A stretch of 16,755 bases of DNA from contig JAKSAU010000056.1 of the NCBI GenBank assembly GCA_022361535.1, forward strand, positions 1 to 16,755, written 5' to 3'. The translations under genes and the position numbers were made by a program. Below, one piece after another: positions 7,901-15,290 of this stretch (its first letter is position 1; each line of letters opens with the position of its first letter). Source of the DNA: Desulfobacterales bacterium. Lineage in GTDB: Bacteria > Desulfobacterota > Desulfobacteria > Desulfobacterales > Desulfobacteraceae. Under the pieces are notes generated by a model. The model saw only the letters and a list, made by a program, of their open reading frames with translations. It did not search any database and had not been told where the DNA came from.

Positions 7901-8371
7901 TTAATCGAGCTGAACTTCATTGTTTTCCAAAACAATGACATATTTTTTATCCAGGGGCTTTTGGAGCAGCAGTTTCCATTGGGCCTCCGGCTTTGTAAAC
8001 ATGCAATAAACACCAATGTCTTTGCCGTCGGGCTTTGTCACCGTGAATTTTTTGGTTTTGCCCGGAATGATAAATTCAGTAGATAGGATACTTTCATCAG
8101 TTGGGTAGGCATGGAACAAGGCGGCAATGCTGTCATAATCGTCCGTTACAAATTCAGATCCGTTGATGGTTCTGACCAGTATGTAAACGGGCTGTCCTTC
8201 ATTGGCCATCCTTTGTGATTTGATTTTAAAGCTGACTTCAGGGGTTTTTGAAGAGCATCCGGAAGTTACCATGACCATACACGCAAGGATGAACATCAAC
8301 CCTAAAAAGGTGCCGCGAATTGCCATGGCTTGGCCGGGGGATCTTCTTTTTGGGTTTTTAAATGCGTTCAT
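7901..8371 (-). CDS. tssJ: TssJ-like outer-membrane lipoprotein
   Basis: The 156-aa product has a basic N-region, a hydrophobic core (GTFLGLMFILACMVMV, 20-35) and a lipobox-like VTSGC with the acylated cysteine at residue 39. Threonine at -3 is less usual than leucine. The mature part is small and beta-rich, with QPVYILVRTIN (50-60), a PGKTKKFTV strand and DIGVYCMFTKPEAQWKL, matching the TssJ pattern in which 'IGV..AF....A.WR' closes the fold. TssJ anchors the TssM periplasmic domain to the outer membrane. The start overlaps the tssM stop by ATGA, implying translational coupling. An internal Met16 (8326) would give a more typical signal-peptide length but has no better ribosome site. Assignment is from signal peptide, size, closing motif and position. 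Confidence 0.78.
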   Translation of the reverse strand: MNAFKNPKRRSPGQAMAIRGTFLGLMFILACMVMVTSGCSSKTPEVSFKIKSQRMANEGQPVYILVRTINGSEFVTDDYDSIAALFHAYPTDESILSTEFIIPGKTKKFTVTKPDGKDIGVYCMFTKPEAQWKLLLQKPLDKKYVIVLENNEVQLD

Positions 8372-11300
8372 TGGTCAATCCTGTTCTCTTTAAATACCAG
8401 AAACGGATCCTCTTTTATGTAAAAGGTTACTGCTCGTTTCCAGTTAAGGTTCTCTGGTGAATCAACGTGCCAGGTCCAGGCGTTTTTTACAGGATCAAGC
8501 TTAGCTTTCTGCAATAGTCTGTAAAAACTCCAATATGACTTGGGTATGGTGTCGTTCCTGTAAACCTTGAATTCGTTGTCTTCACCTTCAGAAAACTCAA
8601 CACCGATTGAGGACTGGCTTTCCTTCCACCAATTGATCTTGAAGGTTTCCCAGGCCGGCCGTTGGTTGAATCCGTATACAGCGCTGGTATCGGATTGCAG
8701 GTAGGTCAATATAACATATTGTATCCGGTTCTCTATTTTAGGCAGAATATCAGCCTTTATGTCCACCAGCAAGGGTTGGGGTTCATTTTTATCATTAACA
8801 AGCAGGGTGGACAAATGGGTCAAGCGGTTAACATTGTCCAACAAACGATCGGGCAGGCTGATACTGCCCATTTCAAAATCTCTTTTTTGCCATTTGCCGT
8901 TCACCTTTTGGCACAGCGGGGCAATAAACATATTAAACTGGGTCCAGAACTGGCCGTCTTTCTTCATGAGCTTTAAGATGTTCTGAGGGTCAGCATCTTT
9001 GGATGCACTGGTGTTAAACGGAAAGCTTTCCAGATCTTTTCCCAGATACTGCAGTTTAAGCCTGGTCCAGATATCTGCAACCTGGGTGTTCAGTTCGTTT
9101 AAACCAAGGCTGTAAACCTGATACACCGGTTCAAGGAACGGGTATCCCATACGCTCCGGGACGCCTACACTGGTAGACCATTTTTTGATCAGGTTCATAT
9201 AAGATCCGGTGTCATTTCTGAAAATAGACAGGGTAATACGGGCGGCCGGGGATAAAATCCTGTTCAGGTCTGCGGTTTGTGATCCCGGTTCAGGCGGTAT
9301 GGTTGCACCATCGGTTTCAAGGTCAGCCAACAGCATACGTAAAATGGATTTGTATTTTTCAAGTTCCGGAAAGAAATCCTTTTCATTTTGCATGATGATT
9401 TTCATGAATCCTAAAGAGCTCAGGTTCATCATAATAGGATTGAAATAGTCGTTCTTCCCGTATTCAAGATCCAGGTTGGTTTTAAGGGTCAGCATGAATT
9501 CCTGGAACTGGGACATGGGCAGCAATATCTGGTTGATAATAAATCTGAGTTCACCTAAAGAATCAGCCCGGATACTGAATTTATTGTAGTATTTGGTGTA
9601 TTCCTGGGCATACCGCTGGGCATACAGTTCAGCTTCCCGGTAGATAAAACTGGACAATCTTTGTTTTTCATCGTCAGACAAGGGCAGTTTGTCCATTAGC
9701 GCCGGGACTCTTTCCAAAGGTGGTTTTACATCTTCATCATAGGCCTTTTGGGTGTACCGGCCGTCAATAACTTTTTTGGCTGTAAAGAAAAATTTATTTT
9801 CCGTGGATAAGGCTGCATTGAGGTCCTGGTATTTTCGATCCGGTGAGAAAAAGGAATATCCGCCGGGATAGGCATTGTCAGTTATGTATTCCCGGATGAA
9901 CGTTATAATGCAGCTGAGTTTGAGGGTATGATGGATCTGGCGCAAGTCCAGCCAGATGCTTTTTCCGTCAATATCCACCGGGAATTTTTTATATGACATC
10001 TCTTTGAAGTCCAGCATGGCTTCAATGTTGTCAAAGAATTTAGTCATGCTCAGATCGCCGGGGGCAGGATAGTCATAGGTTAGTTGCTCAAAATTATAGA
10101 GAAAATCTGCCAGGCGAATGTCCTGATTGTCCTGATTTTGGGTCTTGCCATAAATTCTTAAGTTCAGGACGGTTTCCTCGTTCAACAAGGAGAGCAGTAC
10201 ATCCTGAAGCCCTGATTTAGGAGTTGCAGACACCCCCTGAAAAAGTATTTTGGCTTCTTGCCTGAGTGCGGCAAACCTGTCTTTTGCAATAAAACCATTG
10301 GCTTCGATATCCTTGATTGCATTAACAAACAGTTTGAGTTGCCGTGACTCTTCACGGACAGGCGGCTTTTCATAGGTCAGGTCTGTCATGGAAACTGCCG
10401 TGTCCCAGGACGAATCCGCCAGTGTAATGTAGCTGGTTATAAATTTTTTGGACAAGCCGGTCTCTTCATTCCACAGATCCGGGTTATCAAGTATCAGATC
10501 ACCCAGCCGGTTGCTGTTTGATGCATAGATCAATGCCAGCATGATTCTGACGTCTTCATAAGTACCGCCGCCTTTTCGAAGCTTATCCAGCTCATGGGTG
10601 AGCACCCGGGTGCGCATGAAATTTAATACGTCGGCCCGCAGTTGTCTTTCTGCATCAGGATGGAAATCCACCAAAAACGGAAGCAGGCTGTGGTTGGATA
10701 TGGCATTGGCCTTATCAGCCAATTTTTCCAGGTCCCTGTTGTTTTCAGGGGTAATTACAATTTCTTGTTCAAGGTCGGCCACTTCCTGGTTCAAATCCCT
10801 GACAAACTGTTCCTTATATGAGTGGGAAAACCCCAGATAAAAACTGCCGAGTACCAGAAGCAGCAGGGCAGCCACCTGGTGCTTAAAGTATGGGTGCCGG
10901 TGCCAGAAGGGTTTTGGCTTTTCCTGCCGCTTAAACGGATTGGAAAGCGTGTCAGTATTGGCTTTTGCTGAGGTGAAAAAGATTCTGTCAAGTCTGGGCG
11001 CTGTGGCAAGCGGATCAGGTTTGACCAGAATGTTTATAAATTGTTCAATCCCTTCGCTAAGTTCAGGCTGTTGGTTAAGATAAGCCAATAGATCCAGGTA
11101 GTTTGACGAGGATTCTGACACCAGTGCATGGGTCAGGTTCTCTTCAAAGAGATTGGATGCCCGGGCAGCCAGGTCCGTTTCTTTGGTAAACTCAATATGG
11201 GTGGTTAAGCCTTTTTTATCATTGAAGTTTAAAAAGGCGTCATATCCGGTGACTGTGTCCATAAATGTTACAGCCAGATGAACCGGTACCGGCCGTTTCA

Positions 11301-11940
11301 TGATCTGGGACAAGATATTTAGCTTGCCCCTCAGGATTTGAGCCTGGGAGATAAGACTATCCTTGTTGTCGTTGAGCAGGTCCTGGACCCGCACTGTGAC
11401 TACGGCCGTAATTTCTTCCCGCCTGAAAAATGCCTTCCAGAGTTTGACCAGGGCTATTCTGGCTTCATTGGTCGTGTTTTCAAGGACCGCTGCAGACAAT
11501 TCCTGGATAATGACTTTTGATCCCTGGTAGACTTGGAGGTCCGGGTTTTCCGTAAAACTTGGGTAAAACTGGTCGGACTGGTTCTTCCAGTCCGAATAGG
11601 CATCAACTACCCCGCTTTTTCCGGACCCGGAAGCCCCCAATACCACAAACGGGTGGTACAAGAGTATGGCACGCCTGAATTCAAGCGGTATCTTTTTGAT
11701 ATAGGTTTTCCAGACCGAAACCAGGGCTTTGGGAGCCATGGGCGGTTCCTGCTCCTGCTCTTCCGGCTCCTGGTCCTGGGTGGCAGCTTTTTTACGTTTT
11801 CTAATTTTGTAAACCAGTAAAACGATCAGGGCCAAAACTAAAATAATGGCTATTATCATAAAATACGGCGAGGATATGACGGCTTTGACCGTTGGTAACA
11901 ATTTCTGGAAAAGTGCTGCTATGGATTTAAGTAATGCCAT
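8368..11940 (-). CDS. tssM: TssM (IcmF-type) inner-membrane component
   Basis: The 1190-aa protein has the TssM layout: an N-terminal membrane segment (about 26-45) followed by a basic stop (KIRKRKK), a cytoplasmic NTPase-like domain with Walker A GASGSGKS (102-109) and PVPVHLAVTFMDTVTGYDAF (217-236), a second membrane segment (about 354-372), and a large C-terminal periplasmic domain ending with the family's SYWSFYRLLQKA and FYIKEDPF patterns. TssM spans the inner membrane and connects TssJ to the baseplate. Two oddities: only one clear N-terminal transmembrane helix is seen, whereas canonical TssM has two (residues 5-22 look amphipathic with several lysines), and the DTAG-like switch expected after the P-loop is replaced around IIQELSAA (144-151). 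It starts 66 bp after tssH, with only a weak Shine-Dalgarno, and its TGA overlaps the next ATG (ATGA). Confidence 0.95.
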   Translation of the reverse strand: MALLKSIAALFQKLLPTVKAVISSPYFMIIAIILVLALIVLLVYKIRKRKKAATQDQEPEEQEQEPPMAPKALVSVWKTYIKKIPLEFRRAILLYHPFVVLGASGSGKSGVVDAYSDWKNQSDQFYPSFTENPDLQVYQGSKVIIQELSAAVLENTTNEARIALVKLWKAFFRREEITAVVTVRVQDLLNDNKDSLISQAQILRGKLNILSQIMKRPVPVHLAVTFMDTVTGYDAFLNFNDKKGLTTHIEFTKETDLAARASNLFEENLTHALVSESSSNYLDLLAYLNQQPELSEGIEQFINILVKPDPLATAPRLDRIFFTSAKANTDTLSNPFKRQEKPKPFWHRHPYFKHQVAALLLLVLGSFYLGFSHSYKEQFVRDLNQEVADLEQEIVITPENNRDLEKLADKANAISNHSLLPFLVDFHPDAERQLRADVLNFMRTRVLTHELDKLRKGGGTYEDVRIMLALIYASNSNRLGDLILDNPDLWNEETGLSKKFITSYITLADSSWDTAVSMTDLTYEKPPVREESRQLKLFVNAIKDIEANGFIAKDRFAALRQEAKILFQGVSATPKSGLQDVLLSLLNEETVLNLRIYGKTQNQDNQDIRLADFLYNFEQLTYDYPAPGDLSMTKFFDNIEAMLDFKEMSYKKFPVDIDGKSIWLDLRQIHHTLKLSCIITFIREYITDNAYPGGYSFFSPDRKYQDLNAALSTENKFFFTAKKVIDGRYTQKAYDEDVKPPLERVPALMDKLPLSDDEKQRLSSFIYREAELYAQRYAQEYTKYYNKFSIRADSLGELRFIINQILLPMSQFQEFMLTLKTNLDLEYGKNDYFNPIMMNLSSLGFMKIIMQNEKDFFPELEKYKSILRMLLADLETDGATIPPEPGSQTADLNRILSPAARITLSIFRNDTGSYMNLIKKWSTSVGVPERMGYPFLEPVYQVYSLGLNELNTQVADIWTRLKLQYLGKDLESFPFNTSASKDADPQNILKLMKKDGQFWTQFNMFIAPLCQKVNGKWQKRDFEMGSISLPDRLLDNVNRLTHLSTLLVNDKNEPQPLLVDIKADILPKIENRIQYVILTYLQSDTSAVYGFNQRPAWETFKINWWKESQSSIGVEFSEGEDNEFKVYRNDTIPKSYWSFYRLLQKAKLDPVKNAWTWHVDSPENLNWKRAVTFYIKEDPFLVFKENRIDQ

Positions 11941-12006
11941 ATATCAAATAAAGATCCGCCTGATTCGGTTGTTTAAGGGTTAAGTTTACTTGTTTTGTGA
12001 TCCTGC

Positions 12007-14595
12007 TTAATCTTCAGCCGGATCCTCTAAAGTGTCCGTGTCTATGGTGATATTCCTGTCCTCGTCCAGAACAATCCGAACCTGGCTGTCTTCGACAATA
12101 TCTCCCTGGATTATTTTTTCCGCCAGAAAATCCTGGATTCTCGTCTGGATGACCCGTTTCAGCGGTCTTGCCCCGAACAGCGGATTAAATCCTTCATCTG
12201 CCAGCATGTCCTTGACATCATCATGAATATCTAGGTGAATTTCTTTGTCCAGCATCAGTTTTTTCAAGCGTTTCAACTGGATGTCAACGATGGGCCGCAT
12301 AACCTCTTTAGACAACTGGTTGAAAATCAGGACATCATCCAGGCGGTTGATAAATTCAGGCCTGAAATGGGACCTGACCGCTTCCATGATTCCCTGCTGC
12401 ATGGCCTTTTCTTCCTCTTCGGTCTCAACGGGCTGAATCAGTTCCGATCCTAAGTTGGAGGTCAGCAGAATGATGGTGTTGGTAAAGTTGACGGTAATGC
12501 CCTGGCTGTCTGTAAGACGGCCGTCATCCAGAAGCTGGAGAAAAAGGTTAAATACATCGGGATGGGCTTTTTCAACCTCGTCAAACAAGATGACGCTGTA
12601 TGGTTTTCTTCTGACTTTGTTGGTCAGAATGCCGCCTTCTTCATATCCCACATATCCCGGAGGGGCTCCTACCAGGCGGGCTGCCGAATGCTTTTCCATA
12701 AATTCGCTCATGTCGATGCGGATCAGTGCCTGCTCGCTGTCAAACAGGTATTCGGCCAGGGTTTTGGAAATTTCTGTTTTTCCAGTACCCGTAGGCCCAA
12801 GCATCAGGAACGAGGCAATGGGACGTTCTGCATCCTGAACCCCGGCGCGTGCCCTGCGAATGGCCTTGGACATGACTTCCAAGGTGTTATCCTGACCCAC
12901 GACCCGCCTTCTAAGATAGTCTTCAAGATTGAGCAGGCGGTCCTTTTCTTCTCCAAGCATTTTTGAGACCGGAACCCCTGTAAGAAATGAGACAGTCTGG
13001 GCCACATCCTCTTCGTTGATGTCGTTTTTTAACAACCTTGCGTCGGTAACATCCACATCTGCATATTCGGCAAGGATTTCTTCATTCTTGGGGATAACTT
13101 TATATTGAAGCTCGGCTACTCTGGCAAAATCTTCATCTTTAATCCGGGTTTCAAGTTCTTTTCTGGCTTCTTCAAGATCCTTTTTTGCATCCCGGACCAG
13201 GGAAATGGAGTCTTTTTCTTTTTTCCATTTTTCAGTCAGTTCCTGGCTTTGGGCTTCTAAACCGGCCAACTCTTCTCTTAGAAGTCCTAAGCGTTTGACT
13301 ACTTTTTCGTCGGTCTCTTTTTCAATGGCATTGATTTCGATTTTCAGTTCAACAATCTTTTGGTCCAATGCCTCCAACTCGTCCGGCTTTGCTGCCATCT
13401 TGAGGCGCACTGTGGCACAGGTCTGGTCCATCAGGTCTATGGCCTTGTCCGGGAGAAATCGTTCCGACAAGTATCTGTAGGACAGTTTGGTGGACGCCAC
13501 AAGGGCTGAGTCCAGTACCTGAACGCCATGGTGAATTTCATATCTGTCTTTGATGCCCCGCAGGATGGTCAGAGTTTCTTCAATGCTGGGCTCATCCACC
13601 TGGACAATCTGGAACCGTCTCATCAGGGCTGTGTCTTTTTCGATATGCTTGCGGTACTCTTCAAGGGTGGTGGCCCCCATGCACCTGATTTCTCCCCTGG
13701 AAAGAGCAGGTTTTAACAGGTTGGCTGCATCCATAGCCCCTTCTGAACCGCCGCCGGCGCCTACGATCATGTGAATTTCATCAATGTAGAGGATGATGTT
13801 CCCGGCATCCTTTACTTCCTGGATCACCTGTTTGAATCGCTCTTCAAATTCTCCCCTGAATTTTGCACCGGCCAGAAGCTGGCCCATATCCAGGGCCATG
13901 ATGGTAATGTTCTGCAGACTTTCCGGAACCTTTTTTTCTGCGATTCGTGAAGCGAGTCCCTCGACAATGGCTGTTTTTCCTACGCCAGGTTCGCCGATGA
14001 TGATAGGATTACTCTTTATTTTTCTACTAAGGATCTGGATTGTAAGGCTGATTTCCTTATCCCGGCCGATAATGGGATCGATTTTGCCTTCCCTGGCTTT
14101 TTGGGTCAGGTTTTCTGCGTACTGGTCAAGATACTCAAAGCCTTCTGATCCTCCGGTCCCCAGTTCTTTTGCTTCTTTGATGATTTTTTCAAGTGCTTCA
14201 GGTAAAAGACCTGCCTGAACAAGCCCTTCTTTGACATTGTCAAGCTTGAGCAAGGCCATGAGCATATTTTCGACCCGGATGGTTTTACCGCTGTCCGCAT
14301 CAACAAAATCCTCGGACATGATAAATGTTTTTTCTAGGTCTCGGCTCATGGGGGTCTCGTCAGACCCTTTCAGCGCTTTAGGCAAAGAGAGAAAATAACT
14401 GCTAATGGCTGATTCGAGTTTAGTAATATCCGTACTTGCCTGTTCTAGATACTCTGAAACGCGGGTACTGTCCGTATCCAGCATGGCCTGGAGCAGGTGC
14501 CATGGGGTGACGTTTTTGTGTTCATGTTTGACTGCCAGTCTGCAGGCGGCTTCAATGACACTTTGGGATGCCATGGAAAAGTTTTCTATTCTCAA
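12007..14595 (-). CDS. tssH: TssH/ClpV AAA+ ATPase, sheath disassembly (TTG start)
   Basis: This 862-aa protein is a two-ring Clp/Hsp100 ATPase. In order it has a Clp N-domain (about 1-145), a first AAA+ module with Walker A GEPGVGKT (201-208), pore segment KFRGEFEER (245-253) and Walker B ILYIDE (268-273), a coiled-coil M domain (about 405-525), and a second module with Walker A GPTGTGKT (600-607), Walker B VILFDE (668-673), pore segment GYVGYEEGG (647-655) and sensor-2 GARPLKR (808-814). In T6SS, ClpV extracts and recycles contracted TssB/TssC sheath. The TTG start is preferred because a strong GGGAGG precedes it and MRIENF aligns with the usual Clp N-terminus; the next ATG (codon 8, 14574) has no Shine-Dalgarno. 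Motif wording and a long M domain are close to ClpB, so the T6SS role rests partly on context. It is the first gene after the gap. Confidence 0.93.
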   Translation of the reverse strand: MRIENFSMASQSVIEAACRLAVKHEHKNVTPWHLLQAMLDTDSTRVSEYLEQASTDITKLESAISSYFLSLPKALKGSDETPMSRDLEKTFIMSEDFVDADSGKTIRVENMLMALLKLDNVKEGLVQAGLLPEALEKIIKEAKELGTGGSEGFEYLDQYAENLTQKAREGKIDPIIGRDKEISLTIQILSRKIKSNPIIIGEPGVGKTAIVEGLASRIAEKKVPESLQNITIMALDMGQLLAGAKFRGEFEERFKQVIQEVKDAGNIILYIDEIHMIVGAGGGSEGAMDAANLLKPALSRGEIRCMGATTLEEYRKHIEKDTALMRRFQIVQVDEPSIEETLTILRGIKDRYEIHHGVQVLDSALVASTKLSYRYLSERFLPDKAIDLMDQTCATVRLKMAAKPDELEALDQKIVELKIEINAIEKETDEKVVKRLGLLREELAGLEAQSQELTEKWKKEKDSISLVRDAKKDLEEARKELETRIKDEDFARVAELQYKVIPKNEEILAEYADVDVTDARLLKNDINEEDVAQTVSFLTGVPVSKMLGEEKDRLLNLEDYLRRRVVGQDNTLEVMSKAIRRARAGVQDAERPIASFLMLGPTGTGKTEISKTLAEYLFDSEQALIRIDMSEFMEKHSAARLVGAPPGYVGYEEGGILTNKVRRKPYSVILFDEVEKAHPDVFNLFLQLLDDGRLTDSQGITVNFTNTIILLTSNLGSELIQPVETEEEEKAMQQGIMEAVRSHFRPEFINRLDDVLIFNQLSKEVMRPIVDIQLKRLKKLMLDKEIHLDIHDDVKDMLADEGFNPLFGARPLKRVIQTRIQDFLAEKIIQGDIVEDSQVRIVLDEDRNITIDTDTLEDPAED

Positions 14596-14704
14596 AATTC
14601 CTCCCTCCCCTATGGATGATAGGTGCTAGAATCTCAATGTGAGTTCTTTCGCCGAAAATCAAAGATTTCAGCATACTTGCAACTACTCAAGGCACATAGG
14701 AAAA

Positions 14705-14733
14705 CTTATTGCATTAAAAAAGTAATTCGTCAA
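14705..14733 (-). promoter_or_regulatory. Candidate sigma70 promoter for the tssH operon
   Basis: On the minus strand TTGACG (14728-14733, 5 of 6 to the -35 consensus) is followed after 17 bp by AATAAG (14705-14710, 4 of 6 to the -10 consensus). The block is AT-rich. Its -10 lies about 110 nt before the tssH start, leaving a fairly long 5' leader. This is a motif match only, and AT-rich DNA gives such matches by chance. Confidence 0.35.
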
Positions 14734-14851
14734 TTTAAAATTATTAAAAGTAAACACTAATAAGGCCGTGGTCCTAAGGGTTTAGGCCGATTTGCATCTG
14801 CTTGTTCCCTACTTATGAGTCAATTAAAAATACTATTCTAATAATTAATTT

Positions 14852-14878
14852 GGATGCGCATCCTTGCCAGGCAAGGAT
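14852..14878. repeat. Overlapping inverted repeats with a shared atcc arm
   Basis: A perfect 12-bp palindrome (ggatgcgcatcc, 14852-14863) overlaps a 19-bp inverted repeat with 9-bp arms and a one-base centre (atccttgcc-a-ggcaaggat, 14860-14878). The atcc at 14860-14863 belongs to both, so the two hairpins exclude one another in RNA. The element starts 19 bp downstream of the DUF4280 stop. No U-tract follows on the minus strand, so it is not a standard terminator. A protein-binding operator or an mRNA 3'-end stabiliser are possible roles. Confidence 0.6.
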
Positions 14879-14897
14879 ACCGCGGGTGAATAATTAC

Positions 14898-15284
14898 TTA
14901 CGACGCACTGACGGTAGCCTGGCCGGCATAAGAAATACTTATCGTACCCCCGTATGAGCAATAGCACTGGCAACTGTCGGTCAGAGCCGCAAAGTTATTT
15001 ATATAGGTTTTTGTCGCCCCGGGCGACCAGGGGGCGGCTACTGCGGGTATGCATGCCCCTTGAGTATATACGCCGCTGGCTGCTGCAGTGGCCGCGATGG
15101 TGGTCGGGTTGGTTGTCGAGGCACAAAGGGTAAATGTCGGTATATTTGTAATCGAAGCGTAATCCATAATAGTGGCAGCGGTCAATGTAGCAAATACCGT
15201 TGTATTGGAGGTTACGACCAGTGCGGTCGGTGCCGTGCCCATGGTGCAGGATATGGTGGCGCCGGTTACAACTAAATTAGCCAT
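14898..15284 (-). CDS. DUF4280-type PAAR-like spike tip protein
   Basis: The 128-aa protein matches the PAAR-like DUF4280 family from end to end. It has ISCTMGTAP near the N-terminus (11-19), ATIMDYASITNIPTF (37-51) followed by C54, the ACIP...APWSPG segment (77-89), and a final CQCYCSYGGTISI block (105-117). Cysteines 13, 54, 78, 105, 107 and 109 sit at places expected for metal or disulfide clustering in this family. PAAR and PAAR-like proteins cap the VgrG spike and sharpen it or attach effectors. There is no C-terminal extension, so this one is a bare tip without a fused toxin. It starts 6 bp after the VgrG-like stop, with GAGGAG about 9 nt before the ATG, and no effector or immunity gene follows before the 302-bp gap. 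Confidence 0.85.
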   Translation of the reverse strand: MANLVVTGATISCTMGTAPTALVVTSNTTVFATLTAATIMDYASITNIPTFTLCASTTNPTTIAATAAASGVYTQGACIPAVAAPWSPGATKTYINNFAALTDSCQCYCSYGGTISISYAGQATVSAS

Positions 15285-15290
15285 TTTTGT

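Larger units (their letters stand above)
14596..14897. other. 302-bp non-coding gap between spike genes and main T6SS operon
   Basis: No convincing coding frame is seen on either strand. The gap is AT-rich, especially at 14700-14760 and 14820-14850. It holds overlapping inverted repeats just after the DUF4280 gene (14852-14878), a weaker hairpin at 14770-14788 (cctaa/ttagg with flanking gg/cc pairing across one bulge), a candidate sigma70 promoter (14705-14733) and a long purine-rich Shine-Dalgarno before tssH. I found no canonical intrinsic terminator (GC stem followed directly by a U-run) for the spike genes, so read-through into tssH is possible. No sigma54 element with correct GG/GC spacing was found. 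Confidence 0.7.

Noticed and set aside
8326..8371. Later start for the TssJ-like protein at Met16
   Set aside because: It gives a neater signal-peptide length, but the upstream ATG has the ATGA overlap with tssM and an AGG at suitable distance, while Met16 lacks a ribosome site.
14661..14700. Possible sigma54 (-24/-12) promoter before tssH, with a TTGCA on the minus strand
   Set aside because: The position ten bases before the GC holds CC instead of the required GG, so the element fails the core consensus.
14770..14788. Hairpin cctaa/ttagg considered as a terminator for the spike genes
   Set aside because: The stem is short with a bulge, and the minus-strand sequence after it is not a U-tract.
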